DNA from: Torymus aiolomorphi
Lineage: Eukaryota > Arthropoda > Insecta > Hymenoptera > Torymidae
NCBI GenBank assembly: GCA_036365515.1
Contig: CM070874.1
Location: 170,497,297-170,561,296 of the forward strand
Direction of reading: 5' to 3'
DNA length: 64,000 nt
Shown: piece after piece, positions 44,015-52,749 of the stretch
How the letters are laid out: each line of letters opens with the position of its first letter
How positions within the stretch are numbered: position 1 is the stretch's first letter
Notes under the pieces: model-generated
What the model was told of the DNA's origin: nothing
The model's database searches: none
The model's input: only the letters and a program-made list of their open reading frames with translations
Translations under genes and position numbers: made by a program

Positions 44015-44790
44015 TGTCTGTGTTTGATAGTGATCGGGCACGATCACTAGTCTAGCTGACACTGCTACGGGTACTACTACTACTGGTACGGCTGACACTA
44101 CTGTGGGTACTACTACTGCTCCGAGTGCTACAGCTGCTACAGCGACTACTTGCCCTGCTATTGCTACTGCTGCTGCTCGATTGAAGGTCACGTAGCAGTT
44201 GGTCAGTTGTGTTTACTAGTAATAAAAATCATATTACTAACATGGTGATATTTTTGATAAGATTCCTTTTTAAAGTTAAAATGAATACCTTGTGAGGTGC
44301 CTGCAACAGGTTCCATGTCTATATCGATTGATGGTTCATCCGTATATTCAATACAATAAAAATTTAAATCTGAATGTTATGAAGTGTTTACAATCGTTTT
44401 TATTATTTCATAAGGAACAAATCGAAAATTTTCTCACCATATGTAATGTTCTCAAACACAGCATCATCGGTATTATTAAAAAATTGATCTAATTCTAAAA
44501 ATTAAAAAATTGATTATTATCGAAAATATAAGAACTAACCATTTTTAAAAATTTAATGACATACCTTTATATACATTATGCTGCCTCATAATATCCACAG
44601 CAAATGGTGTCTCGTGTAAATTGCGAGAAATTAAATATCTCGCCAATATATCGATAGATTTTTTATTAAACCTATTGAAAATACCTCGTTTGTAAATGTA
44701 TAATACTGTACGCATTGGACAGAGGTCTATGATAAATCGCAATTTTTTAAATAAGACTTCTTCAGAAAGGTTTTTAATTTTTTGATCCAT
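44015..44790 (-). pseudogene. Upstream exons 1-4 of the Polinton polymerase gene (N-terminal, Ser/Arg-rich)
   Basis: Exon 1: 44790-44565 (MDQKIKNLSEEVLF...MRQHNVYK), donor GTATGT. Exon 2: 44494-44438 (LDQFFNNTDDAVFENITY), acceptor TTTTTAG, donor GTGAGA. Exon 3: 44369-44289 (NFYCIEYTDEPSIDIDM), acceptor ATTCAG, donor GTATTC. Exon 4: 44215 to the LINE at 44015 (NTTDQLLRDLQ then a dense Ser/Arg region), acceptor TACTAG. All introns are phase 1 and 63-73 bp, and the joined reading stays open except for a TAG at 44054-44052. Joining to the polymerase exon across the LINE is inferred from order, strand and the acidic exon 5. It could instead be a separate SR-type gene. Confidence 0.6.
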
Positions 44791-44885
44791 TGGTCATTGC
44801 AAAATATTTTAATATTTGTGTGTCGCGAAACAGCTATATAATAAACTGATGTTATAAGCTTTAATAATTCTTTGCGTGATGCCAT

Positions 44886-45261
44886 TTTTTACTTAGTCTC
44901 TTATAGCTCCTTCTACCAAGTTGTAGCGAACTGTGGGGTGTATAGCGCTAAACGCTGTTTATATACCCTGAGAAGTACGCTCAAGTGGGGAAATTTTACA
45001 ACTACTTTCGTTAACATAATGTTACTAAAAGTTTAACAACATTTAAATTCTTCGAAATCTTTGCGAGACCAGGTCTAAACGAAATTTAATAAGTTTAACT
45101 GTAAAAATCTAATACCATATTATCTTTAAAACTTTATTACGAGACAAAAAGTTATGTGCTCGCATTGAAATTCTGCAAATTCATAATAGAAGTTAATTAT
45201 TTAATTTTGTACCAAATATAAGTTTTTCTTAAATCCAAGTTCATCATGTAATTCGATGTCG
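44886..45261. other. Non-coding DNA upstream of polymerase exon 1
   Basis: AT-rich. Contains CTTATAGCTCC near 44900 and TATATACCC at 44960, which could be upstream promoter sequence for the minus-strand gene. Not convincing enough to call. Confidence 0.35.
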
Positions 45262-46015
45262 AAAGTACATCCCCTTTTAGAATAACCCCAAAATTTTGTC
45301 CATTTTTCGCTCCGACGCATAGTTTTCGAGATATTGGCAAAAATCGACATTTTCGAACTTTTTTCAATAATGTACAATGTACACTCGGATTCTATGCAGA
45401 AAATGCGTATTTTTTAGTATAATCCCGGATTTTCAACCGTTTTCCTCTACGATGCTAAGTTTGCAGGGTATTGGTATTGGTAAAAATCGATACCTCCCGA
45501 CATTCTTTTCGATAATGTACTATGTGTCATTCGTTTCTACGACCAAAGTACATCCCCTTTTAAAATAACCCCAAAATTTTGTCCGTTTTTCACTCCGACG
45601 CTTAGTTTTCGAGATATCGGCAAAAATCGATATTTTCACACTTTTTTCAATAATGTACAATGTACACTCGGATTCTATGCAGAAAATGCGTATTTTTTAG
45701 TATAATCCCGGATTTTCAACTGTTTTTCTCTACGATGCTAAGTTTGCAGGGTATTGGTATTGGTAAAAATCGATACCTCCCCCTACCCTTTTCGATAATG
45801 TACTATGTGCCATTCGTTTCTACGTCCAAAGTACATCCCCTTTTAGAATAACCCCAAAATTTTGTCCGTTTTTCGCTCCGACGCTTAGTTTTCGAGATAT
45901 TGGCAAAAATCGATATTTTCGTACTTTTTTCCAATATTGTACAATGTACACTCGGATTCTATGCAGAAAATGCGTATTTTTTAGTGTAACCCCAGATTTT
46001 CAACCGTTTTTTTCT
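45262..46015. repeat. Tandem repeat, ~283-bp unit, about 2.7 copies
   Basis: The landmark ATGTACACTCGGATTCTATG occurs at 45377, 45660 and 45944. Units also share GTACATCCCCTTTTAGAATA and TTTTCGAGATAT. Copies are over 90 percent alike by eye. Duplicated short ORFs within are by-products. Confidence 0.9.
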
Positions 46016-46560
46016 CTATGTAAATAATAATATGTAATTATTTAAATAATAATCTAATAAAATATCCTCAGCAGGAATAAAATCTTTTTTAGAAGGATAA
46101 AGATTAGATTATTGCAATAATGTGTTCCAGACATAAGCGGTTGTTGATATCATTGTTTCTGTAAGCGTTTGTGGGAACAGGTGAAGTAAGATTTTTTCTA
46201 ACATTTATGTATGTAATGAAATATCCTCTGCAGAAATAAAACCTTTTTTAGAAGGAAAAAGATTATATTTTTTACTAATCTGGTCAAGATCATTTTTCTA
46301 CAAGCGCTTGTGGGAACAGTTGAAAAAAATATTTTCTGCACACGTTTGTGGGAACGAGTGTACAGAGATTTTCACATTCGCGACTGTCTTAGCTCTGCAG
46401 TTTTGAATGATAGCACAAAAATTATGGGAGGGAGGTCTCTGCAGCAACCAGTCTAGATCCAAGTGCCGAACTAGCCACATTGTCTCTCTACTGTTCTATT
46501 TTTTTTTTCAACTTAGTTTTTGATAACTCTTTTCTTTTTTGGGCTAAAGTGAACTTAGTT
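46016..46560. repeat. Short direct repeats in AT-rich DNA
   Basis: Two copies of a ~50-bp segment (TATCCTC-GCAG-AATAAAA-CTTTTTTAGAAGGA) at about 46060 and 46222. Three copies of GCGTTTGTGGGAACAG or a variant near 46158, 46302 and 46342. No gene. Confidence 0.6.
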
Positions 46561-46642
46561 TTTTGTGTTAATCGAAATATATAGATTTTGTGAAAATGGA
46601 GATTCTGAACGACGTGAATCTTGACATAATGAATTTAGATAT

Positions 46643-47433
46643 ATGGACGTTGACATCCATGGCGAGCCGATGCCTGATTTATTGTTCAATCAGGTGCTCG
46701 ATGATGTGCTCGATTTAGAGGAGGAACGTGCAGCACAAGTGCGTGAGGATGCTACTCTCGCCGATCTACTGTGGGACGAGGACGACGACGACGACGACGG
46801 GAATGAAGAAGATGAAGGATACTATACGGACTCTGATGCGGGAATCAACATAGACAATATTGATCTCGATCGTATGCCTGTTGAAGTGGTATCAGAGTCC
46901 GATGAAGACGATGATGAAGACGAAAAAGAAGTACAACAACCGATCGATGTGGACTGTGATGCTGAGACCATCGAAAATGTTCGGGACGTTGATGTGCGCG
47001 ATATTGACTACGATCCTGCAATGGATATAGATAACGACGACGACGACGACGATGACGACGACGACGATGACGACGACGACGATAACAATATAGAAGAGGC
47101 TGTTAAATGTGAGGTGGCTATACGTCAGCTCTTAAAAGTACGGAAATCGTATTTTGATTCCGCGAAGAGACTTTTAAAATTAGAAATAAAGAAGGAGGAA
47201 AAAAAATACGCGCACGCCTCGCACGAATGCAACGGCGCGTTCGGCGGAATCGACATCGAATAAACGATGTACCGCGTCGACGGCGTGATATGTGTTTTGG
47301 GTGCGGTAAGCCATTTTGGCTTCAAAGAACACGGTGCTGGATCCGGTGTGCAATGTGTGGTGATTGGTTGTGTCCTGATTGCAACGAGGAGTCTCTACAT
47401 TGTCAGGACGAGAGAGGATTATTTCACCAATAA
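46643..47433 (+). pseudogene. Acidic protein with C-terminal Cys-rich zinc module, split by a frameshift
   Basis: The first frame (46643-47263, 206 codons) is extremely Asp/Glu-rich, with an Asp tract encoded by a GAC repeat at about 47031-47090. It ends with a basic segment KVRKSYFDSAKRLLKLEIKKEEK. After the run of eight A at about 47202 a second frame continues with RMQRRVRRNRHRINDVPRRRR and CFGCGKPFW...CAMCGDWLCPDCNEESLHC, ending at 47433 next to an AATAAA. One base inserted or lost in the A run would fuse them. The Cys-rich end resembles the cysteine-rich C-terminus of piggyBac-type transposases, but no catalytic domain is present. A possible upstream start at about 46594 is also in another frame. 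Identity unknown. Confidence 0.45.
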
Positions 47434-47538
47434 AATGAGGAGAAACCACATTGATTAAAAAAGTAAACATTTGTTAATCTTTAACGCATGTATTCAACCA
47501 TTTTTTAAATTTTTTATATATTTTATTTTTAAAGTATT

Positions 47539-47844
47539 AATAAATAGACTTATTAATAATTATTAAAATTATTAAAATTTATTTATAATAAATAAGTTAT
47601 TAAAAATTTTGTTTTTTAAAAATTGAAAACCGAAATCTTATATTTTTAGCATTAGATTTCTAATATATTTTTTATTATCAAAAATTATTAAAAATTAATG
47701 AAATTTAATGAAAAATATTAATAATCTATTACTAAAAGTATAAGACTTCGGTTTTATTTTAATTAAAAAAATAAAATTTTTAATAACTTATTTTTTATAA
47801 ATAAATTTTTAATAATTTTAATGATTATTAATAAGTCTATTTAT
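47539..47844. repeat. AT-rich foldback element (arms ~110 bp)
   Basis: The left arm (47539-47650) and right arm (47733-47844) are near-perfect inverted copies, including AAATAGACTTATTAATAA at the outer ends and an ACCGAAATCTTATA/TATAAGACTTCGGT inner landmark. Non-coding MITE-like hairpin. Confidence 0.85.
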
Positions 47845-47896
47845 TTGTTGAAAATTAAAAAGATAAGGCATAATACATTAACAGCACACTCATGCG

Positions 47897-47916
47897 AGCG
47901 CTCTCATGAGAGCGCT
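47897..47916. repeat. Perfect 20-bp palindrome
   Basis: AGCGCTCTCA followed by its exact reverse complement, just outside the next foldback element. Confidence 0.9.
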
Positions 47917-47936
47917 AATTCATGTACCGCATCGGG

Positions 47937-48136
47937 CGTCATAGAGTCTGCGTCTGACACAGCCCGCTGCAGCAGGCAGACTGCCCGCAAGTGCAGTCAG
48001 AGTGACTTATTCGGCTTGGACGCTCCCTCCACTAGTATCCGAGGAGTGGGGAGGCGTAGTCTAACTCGTGTCTCGCTGCAGTTGCAGGCAGTCTGCCTGC
48101 TGCAGCGGGCCGTGTCGGACGCAGGCTCTATGACGC
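47937..48136. repeat. GC-rich foldback element (arms ~70-75 bp)
   Basis: GCGTCATAGAGTCTGCGTC...CCCGCTGCAGCAGGCAGACT on the left pairs with the inverted right side ending GCTCTATGACGC. Inner parts are more diverged. MITE-like. Confidence 0.8.
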
Positions 48137-48460
48137 TCGTCGGCGCATACGAGACAACACCCCACTTATAAATGCATATTTGTATATTTTTATTTTTTTT
48201 TGTTTCAGCAGGAGTCACACATCCTCGACCGAGACTGTTCGAACGTGCCATGGAGATAGCAGCGATTATTATTATTAATAAAAAATATAAATATATTTTT
48301 TATGTTAAAACTACCGATTATTATTATTAATAAAAATATAAATATATTTTTTATGCTAAAAAGTGTTAATAAAAATATCCGTATTTATTTATAAAAATAA
48401 AGTTTTTTTAGTGGTGTTTTCAGGCGCTCTCTTTCTCTCTCTCTTTATTTTTTATTTCAC

Positions 48461-48644
48461 AGTGGCACTTTGGGGCAGATGTAACCTAAGCCATTTCCCC
48501 CTGATGGTGGGGTTTCCCCTCCCTCAGAGGGTAGTGGCTCAGGGTCACCCTGCATCATTACCCACCTGGTGGTGGAGGGTTCCCCCTCCCCTCCCTCAGG
48601 TGGATAGTGGTGGGGTGTTTGTTTGTCTGCCCCAAAGTGCCACT
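48461..48644. repeat. 184-bp MITE with 19-bp terminal inverted repeats
   Basis: The ends are AGTGGCACTTTGGGGCAGA (48461-48479) and its exact complement (48626-48644). Interior C/T-rich with CCCCTCCCTCAG repeated. No clear target duplication. Confidence 0.85.
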
Positions 48645-48669
48645 ATAACTACTCACGTATACGGGAGCG

Positions 48670-49677
48670 CGTCAGACGTGCATACAAGGCAAAATAATTA
48701 TTTAAATAATCCTCAACCCCTAGTAGGTGGGGGATGCTCCCATATTCGCGTGGAACTTGCACGGTCCGCCTACTTGGGGTTAAGAATTATTTACATAATT
48801 ATTTTGCCTTGTATGCACGTCTGTCGCGCTCCCGTATACACGTGGAACTCGCACCCCCCCCCCTGCTTCGGGTTAAGAATTATTTAAATAATTCTTTTGC
48901 CATGTATAATACACGTCTGTCTTATACCAGTATACACGTGGAACTCGCACCCCCCCCCCTGCTTCGGGTTAAGAATTATTTAAATAATTCTTTTGCCATG
49001 TATAATACACGTCTGTCTTATACCAGTATACGTGTGGAACTCGCATCCCCCGCCTACTTGGGGTTAAGAATTATTTACATAGTTATTTTGCCTTGTATGC
49101 ACGTCTGACGCGCTCCCGTATACGCGTGAAACTTGCATCCCCCGCCTACTTGGGGTTGAGAATTATTTAAATAATTCTTTTGCCATGTATAATACACGTC
49201 TGCCTTATACCAGTATACGCGTGGAACTCGCATCCCCCGCCTACTTGGGGTTGAGAATTATTTAAATAATTCTTTTGCCATGTATAATACACGTCTGCCT
49301 TATACCAGTATACGCGTGGAACTCGCATCCCCCGCCTACTTGGTGTTAAGAATTATTTAAATAATTCTTTTGCCATGTATAATACACGTCTGTCTTATAC
49401 CAGTATACGTGTGGAACTCGCATCCCCCGCCTACTTGGGGTTAAGAATTATTTACATAGTTATTTTGCCTTGTATGCACGTCTGACGCGCTCCCGTATAC
49501 GCGTGAAACTTGCATCCCCCGCCTACTTGGGGTTGAGAATTATTTAAATAATTCTTTTGCCATGTATAATACACGTCTGCCTTATACCAGTATACGCGTG
49601 GAACTCGCATCCCCCGCCTACTTGGTGTTAAGAATTATTTAAATAATTGTTTTGCCTTGTATTACACGTCTACGTAA
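48670..49677 (-). repeat. Right terminal satellite array (about 11 monomers of ~94 bp)
   Basis: Monomers read AATTATTTAAATAATTCTTTT, GCCATGTATAATACACGTCTG, a TATACGCGTGGAACTCGCAT segment and CCCCCGCCTACTTGGGGTTAAG. In reverse complement they align with the left array (AATTATTTAAA core, AACCCAAGTAG-CGGGGGA, GCGAGxTCCACGTATA, GACGTG). A variant monomer (GCACGTCTGACGCGCTCCCG) recurs 375 bp apart (about 49092 and 49467), suggesting a four-unit higher-order repeat. Confidence 0.88.
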
Positions 49678-49686
49678 CACCCGACT

Positions 49687-49891
49687 CTAGCTTAAATTCA
49701 CCCGTCATTTGAACGCGCGCGCTACGGCGCGCAACGCGAGTACCCAATCTGCGACAGTCTCTACTGCGCAGACTCAAAACTGCCGTCCGATTTGGACGCT
49801 CTGCTTCCCAACTATAACATTCAAAATTTTCTTAAAGTTATGACTATGATTTGCACTTTCGTTCTATCAATCATATATTTTATTTACATAG
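49687..49891. other. Intron-like sequence, 3' of the Polinton, ending in a splice acceptor
   Basis: 205 bp of unique sequence ending TTTTATTTACATAG, a good 3' splice site directly before the second THAP half. Confidence 0.6.
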
Positions 49892-50606
49892 ACAACTAGA
49901 TTGGATTCTTCACTCAGGCATTGACACACTTATTGATTTGGATTCCAACCAAATGGAAAATAAGCGACTTTGTAGTGACCATTTTACTGCTGACGATTTT
50001 GTAATCGGTTCTGGTATGAAAAGATTAAAAGATATTGCTATACCTATTCAAAAGGCTTCAGCTACTGATTTGAATGATTCCGACGAAATTGAGGAACATG
50101 ATGGCTCCGAAATTGATCTTCCTCCTATTACCTGTCAAGAGAAATCAGCTATTGATTTAGAAACTCCTTTTTTAATAGAAACTAGTTTTAACATGCCACA
50201 AAGCTTTGATACAGAAGAGCCATCTTGTTCAGGAATGCAAAGCCAATTAAATTTTGATTGTGACTCTACCGAAAAATCCACAAATGCTGTTGATAAAATT
50301 AAAACTTATGAAACTTCACTTCAAAAATTGCAAGATAAAATTAAGAATTTACAACGACAACTAAACCAAAAAGATAAGCAATGTAAAAAAGCACAACATG
50401 TGATTAAACAAGTAAAAGCAAAAAATGTAACGTATGAACAAAAAGCTAAAAACATTCAAAATAGAAATAAACAACTTTCTAAAAACATTCGAAATAGAAA
50501 TAAAAAAATTATGAATCTTGAGCGTAAAATTGAAAGATCTAAGGAAGCAGTTTCTTTTTATGATGAGTACTTAAAGCTTAATGCTAATGTATTAAATTTT
50601 TTTTAA
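49892..50606 (+). CDS. THAP-domain transposase, exon 2 (P-element type, N-terminal half)
   Basis: Begins one base into a codon, complementing exon 1 (13471-13571). It supplies the rest of the THAP finger: QLDWILHSG, RLCSDHFTADDF (Cys-x2-His pair) and the closing AIP. An acidic linker and a long coiled coil (about 50285-50560: KLQDKIKNLQRQLNQKDKQ and later Asn/Arg/Lys-rich heptads) follow, as in THAP9/P-element transposases. A TAA at 50604-50606 ends this frame. The same frame resumes at 50607 with RRKWSNEEKEFAMNLFYKYP, so the stop is probably a lesion. Confidence 0.8.
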
Positions 50607-51219
50607 ATGCAAATGAATCATAACAAACGGAGAAAGTGGTCCAATGAGGAAAAAGAGTTTGCTATGAATTTATTTTATAAGTATCCTTATTGTTATTTGC
50701 GTGACCAAAATAAGTTTGCTTTGCCCTGTATTAGTTTAAGGTGATGTGATACCCTGATTTCAATATTTTTTAAATCAACATTCAAACGTTTATTTGGAAG
50801 AAGACGACTGTCAGGCGCTCCGGACACGTAAACACTATATTCAGAAATTTTTTTGAGCGATTCTATTAGTATTTTCGTTAGCTGTGCTCGTTTTAAAAAT
50901 AGGTCAATTGTAGATTCCTACTTACCGACAGTACGATTTTTATTTAATTAAATAAACTCTGATCATTTTTTTGGAAAAACACGTCTGTCAGGCGCTCCGT
51001 ATATGTAAATACTATACTCAGAAATTTTTGTGGATGATTCTATTGGTATTTTCATGAGATGTACTCTTTTTAAAATTATGTCGGTATATAACATCACCTT
51101 AATAAGGCGATGGATTAACGAACTTGATTTGAGTTCCGGAAATAACACTAAGTTATTAGAATTATTGAAAATAAAATCAAGTACAATGACTCAAAAAGAA
51201 CGCAAGTGTGTATTAAGGG
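50607..51219 (+). pseudogene. THAP transposase continuation interrupted by a TTAA MITE
   Basis: Codes for KWSNEEKEFAMNLFYKYP...LPCIS up to 50735. The MITE at 50740-51098 intervenes, and the reading resumes with RRWINELDLSSGN...LLKIKSSTMTQKERKCVL to about 51219. Another insertion (starting GGGGGTGTCAAACTC) then ends it. These are recognisable P-element/THAP9 helix-turn-helix and pre-catalytic segments. The catalytic domain is not in the window. Removing one TTAA copy and the MITE leaves the frame continuous. Confidence 0.75.
50740..51098. mobile_element. 359-bp MITE with TTAA target duplication
   Basis: Flanked by TTAA at 50736-50739 and 51099-51102. The ends GGTGATGT and ACATCACC are inverted. 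Internally a ~110-bp segment (CTGTCAGGCGCTCCG...TTTTAAAA) is directly repeated (about 50805 and 50985). The TTAA duplication points to piggyBac-type mobilisation. Confidence 0.85.
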
Positions 51220-51307
51220 GGTGTCAAACTCAATTTTTACCGACCGAGCAAAAACTATCTTATTTTTAGTAGAAAAAAAAATATAACGATATATGAAAAA
51301 TAATGAG

Positions 51308-51486
51308 TGTATTGCCCTCCGTAATAACATTATTAATCATTCTACAAAATCCCAAGTCAATATTCGGAAGCGTTTAAGAATGGCATTTGAACGAAAATTT
51401 CGTTCAAATGCCATTCTTAGATGCCTTAAAATATCGACGTGAAACATTGCAGAATGATTAATAATGTGATAACCGAGGGCAATACA
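51308..51486. repeat. Foldback MITE (179 bp) with a 45-bp central palindrome
   Basis: The outer ends TGTATTGCCCTC and GAGGGCAATACA are inverted and the arms pair over most of their length. In the centre (51375-51419) two perfect 22-bp arms flank a single base. Confidence 0.88.
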
Positions 51487-52749
51487 ATCATGGTTTTGCA
51501 TAATATTTAAAAAAAAATAGTTTTTGTTATCATGCGGTAAATAGTAAAGTTAATAAGCGAAAAATTTACCGTCTAAAAGACATTAGTGACCGCCTCTTAC
51601 GGACATGTTACCGCGCAATGGCCATAGTCATATTGTTCGTGTATGATGTATGATATGTGTGATGTTTATCATGCATGACAGCATGACGCTGAGCACTGCC
51701 GGGTGTCGAGCCGCGACGCGCTCCCGCAGCCCCCGCTGAAGTGACAACAATGCGAGCTGATCACCGACCACGACGACGACGAGGTACGGTATTTATAACC
51801 TGGTTCGCACCACGTGTAGAGCACGCCCACGAGACGGGCGCCGCGTACCGTACAGCCATAACCTCACTTTGACGGGTCGCAGCTCCATTATCGCGAGACG
51901 CATTCACGCATGTGTTAGGTGAAGGTGTCTCGTCTCGGACTCTCGGCTGTGAGCGAGCGGGTACGCACGAAGTGTGCTTGTAATTGTGTGCAACTGAAGT
52001 GAGATAGTTATCTCACTTCACTAAGTAGTTACTTAGAAGAGGTAGTGAACCTTCAGCAGTAGCAGCAGGGGGCTCAAGAAGGAAAGATACGGCCGGACGG
52101 GATCGTACGATAAGCAGCACAGGTAGCAGCGACAGCTTTCACCACGACGCCCACGATGCCTGTCACGATGGTAGCTGCTGCCAGCATAACCAGAGATATA
52201 GTACATAGTTGAGTTCAAGATGTATGTACCTTATATATCTGATCCAACTATACCCTACAAAGGTAGATATAACTGTAGACTTGCTGATCTGTTCTAAAAC
52301 GTTCTGACCAAAGTATAAGATGTTTTCATTTTCTTTCGCTTATTAAATTAAACTGAGTCTCGACATAAATATATTTCTTTTCATAATGACAGTGCTTGAC
52401 AATACTGTCTCATTCTCAAACAAATTTGAAACTTAAAACATTCGTACACTACTTCTATTATACTAAATCTTTACTCTCAAATCAACTCGAGAGTGCAAAA
52501 GAAAAAATGAATTGAGAAACACCATATAAAGAAGTTTGAAATCACCAGTACTTGCTATGTGTTGACAGCTGTGTTTATATTGCTGCTAGCAGTAAGTTAG
52601 GTGTAGGTATTGTAATTTATAATGGTTATCGTACCGGTACATAGTCCGATACTTACAAACATTCGCAACATATCTTAACATTTAAATATTTTGTAGAAAT
52701 AGTGTTAGATTTTCCCACCCATAGGTAACAGTGCGATAATTTATTTTAA
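51487..52749. other. Unassigned sequence with a GC-rich block
   Basis: 51680-52020 is GC-rich and includes GTATTTATAACC at about 51788, and a small perfect hairpin GAAGTGAGATA/TATCTCACTTC at about 51992-52016. No ORF with recognisable features. It may contain the rest of the element inserted at 51220. Confidence 0.45.

Larger units (their letters stand above)
14524..49686 (-). mobile_element. Giant Maverick/Polinton with satellite-built terminal inverted repeats (decayed, nested insertions)
   Basis: Composite element of about 35 kb, of which roughly 16 kb is later insertions (20.7-32.2 kb and 39.48-44.01 kb). All Polinton-type genes found lie on the minus strand: double-jelly-roll capsid, minor capsid, penton-like, integrase, PLA2 protein, packaging ATPase and protein-primed DNA polymerase B. 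The ends are related ~90-94 bp tandem arrays in opposite orientations (14532-16470 and 48670-49677). Each array terminates with the identical core TTACGTAGACGTG, and both termini can be read as AGT...ACT, as is usual for Polintons. I find no matching 6-bp target duplication (ACGAAA left, CTAGCT right). An adenain-like protease was not found. Exact borders are inferred. Confidence 0.75.

Noticed and set aside
44795..44885. Alternative upstream start (MASRKELLKLI...) for polymerase exon 1
   Set aside because: It is in a different frame from the 44790 reading and hits a stop soon after; kept only as a possible frameshifted N-terminus.
46643..47433. Calling the acidic/zinc ORF a piggyBac transposase
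   Set aside because: Only a cysteine-rich tail resembles it; the DDD catalytic core and TTAA-flanked ends are absent.
48670..49677. ORFs on the plus strand with repeated VELAPPPLLRVKNYL-type peptides
   Set aside because: They are a by-product of tandem satellite monomers; monomer length changes shift the frame and no start or domain is evident.
14518..49692. Six-base target-site duplication at the Polinton ends
   Set aside because: The flanks read ACGAAA and CTAGCT; they do not match, so no duplication is claimed.
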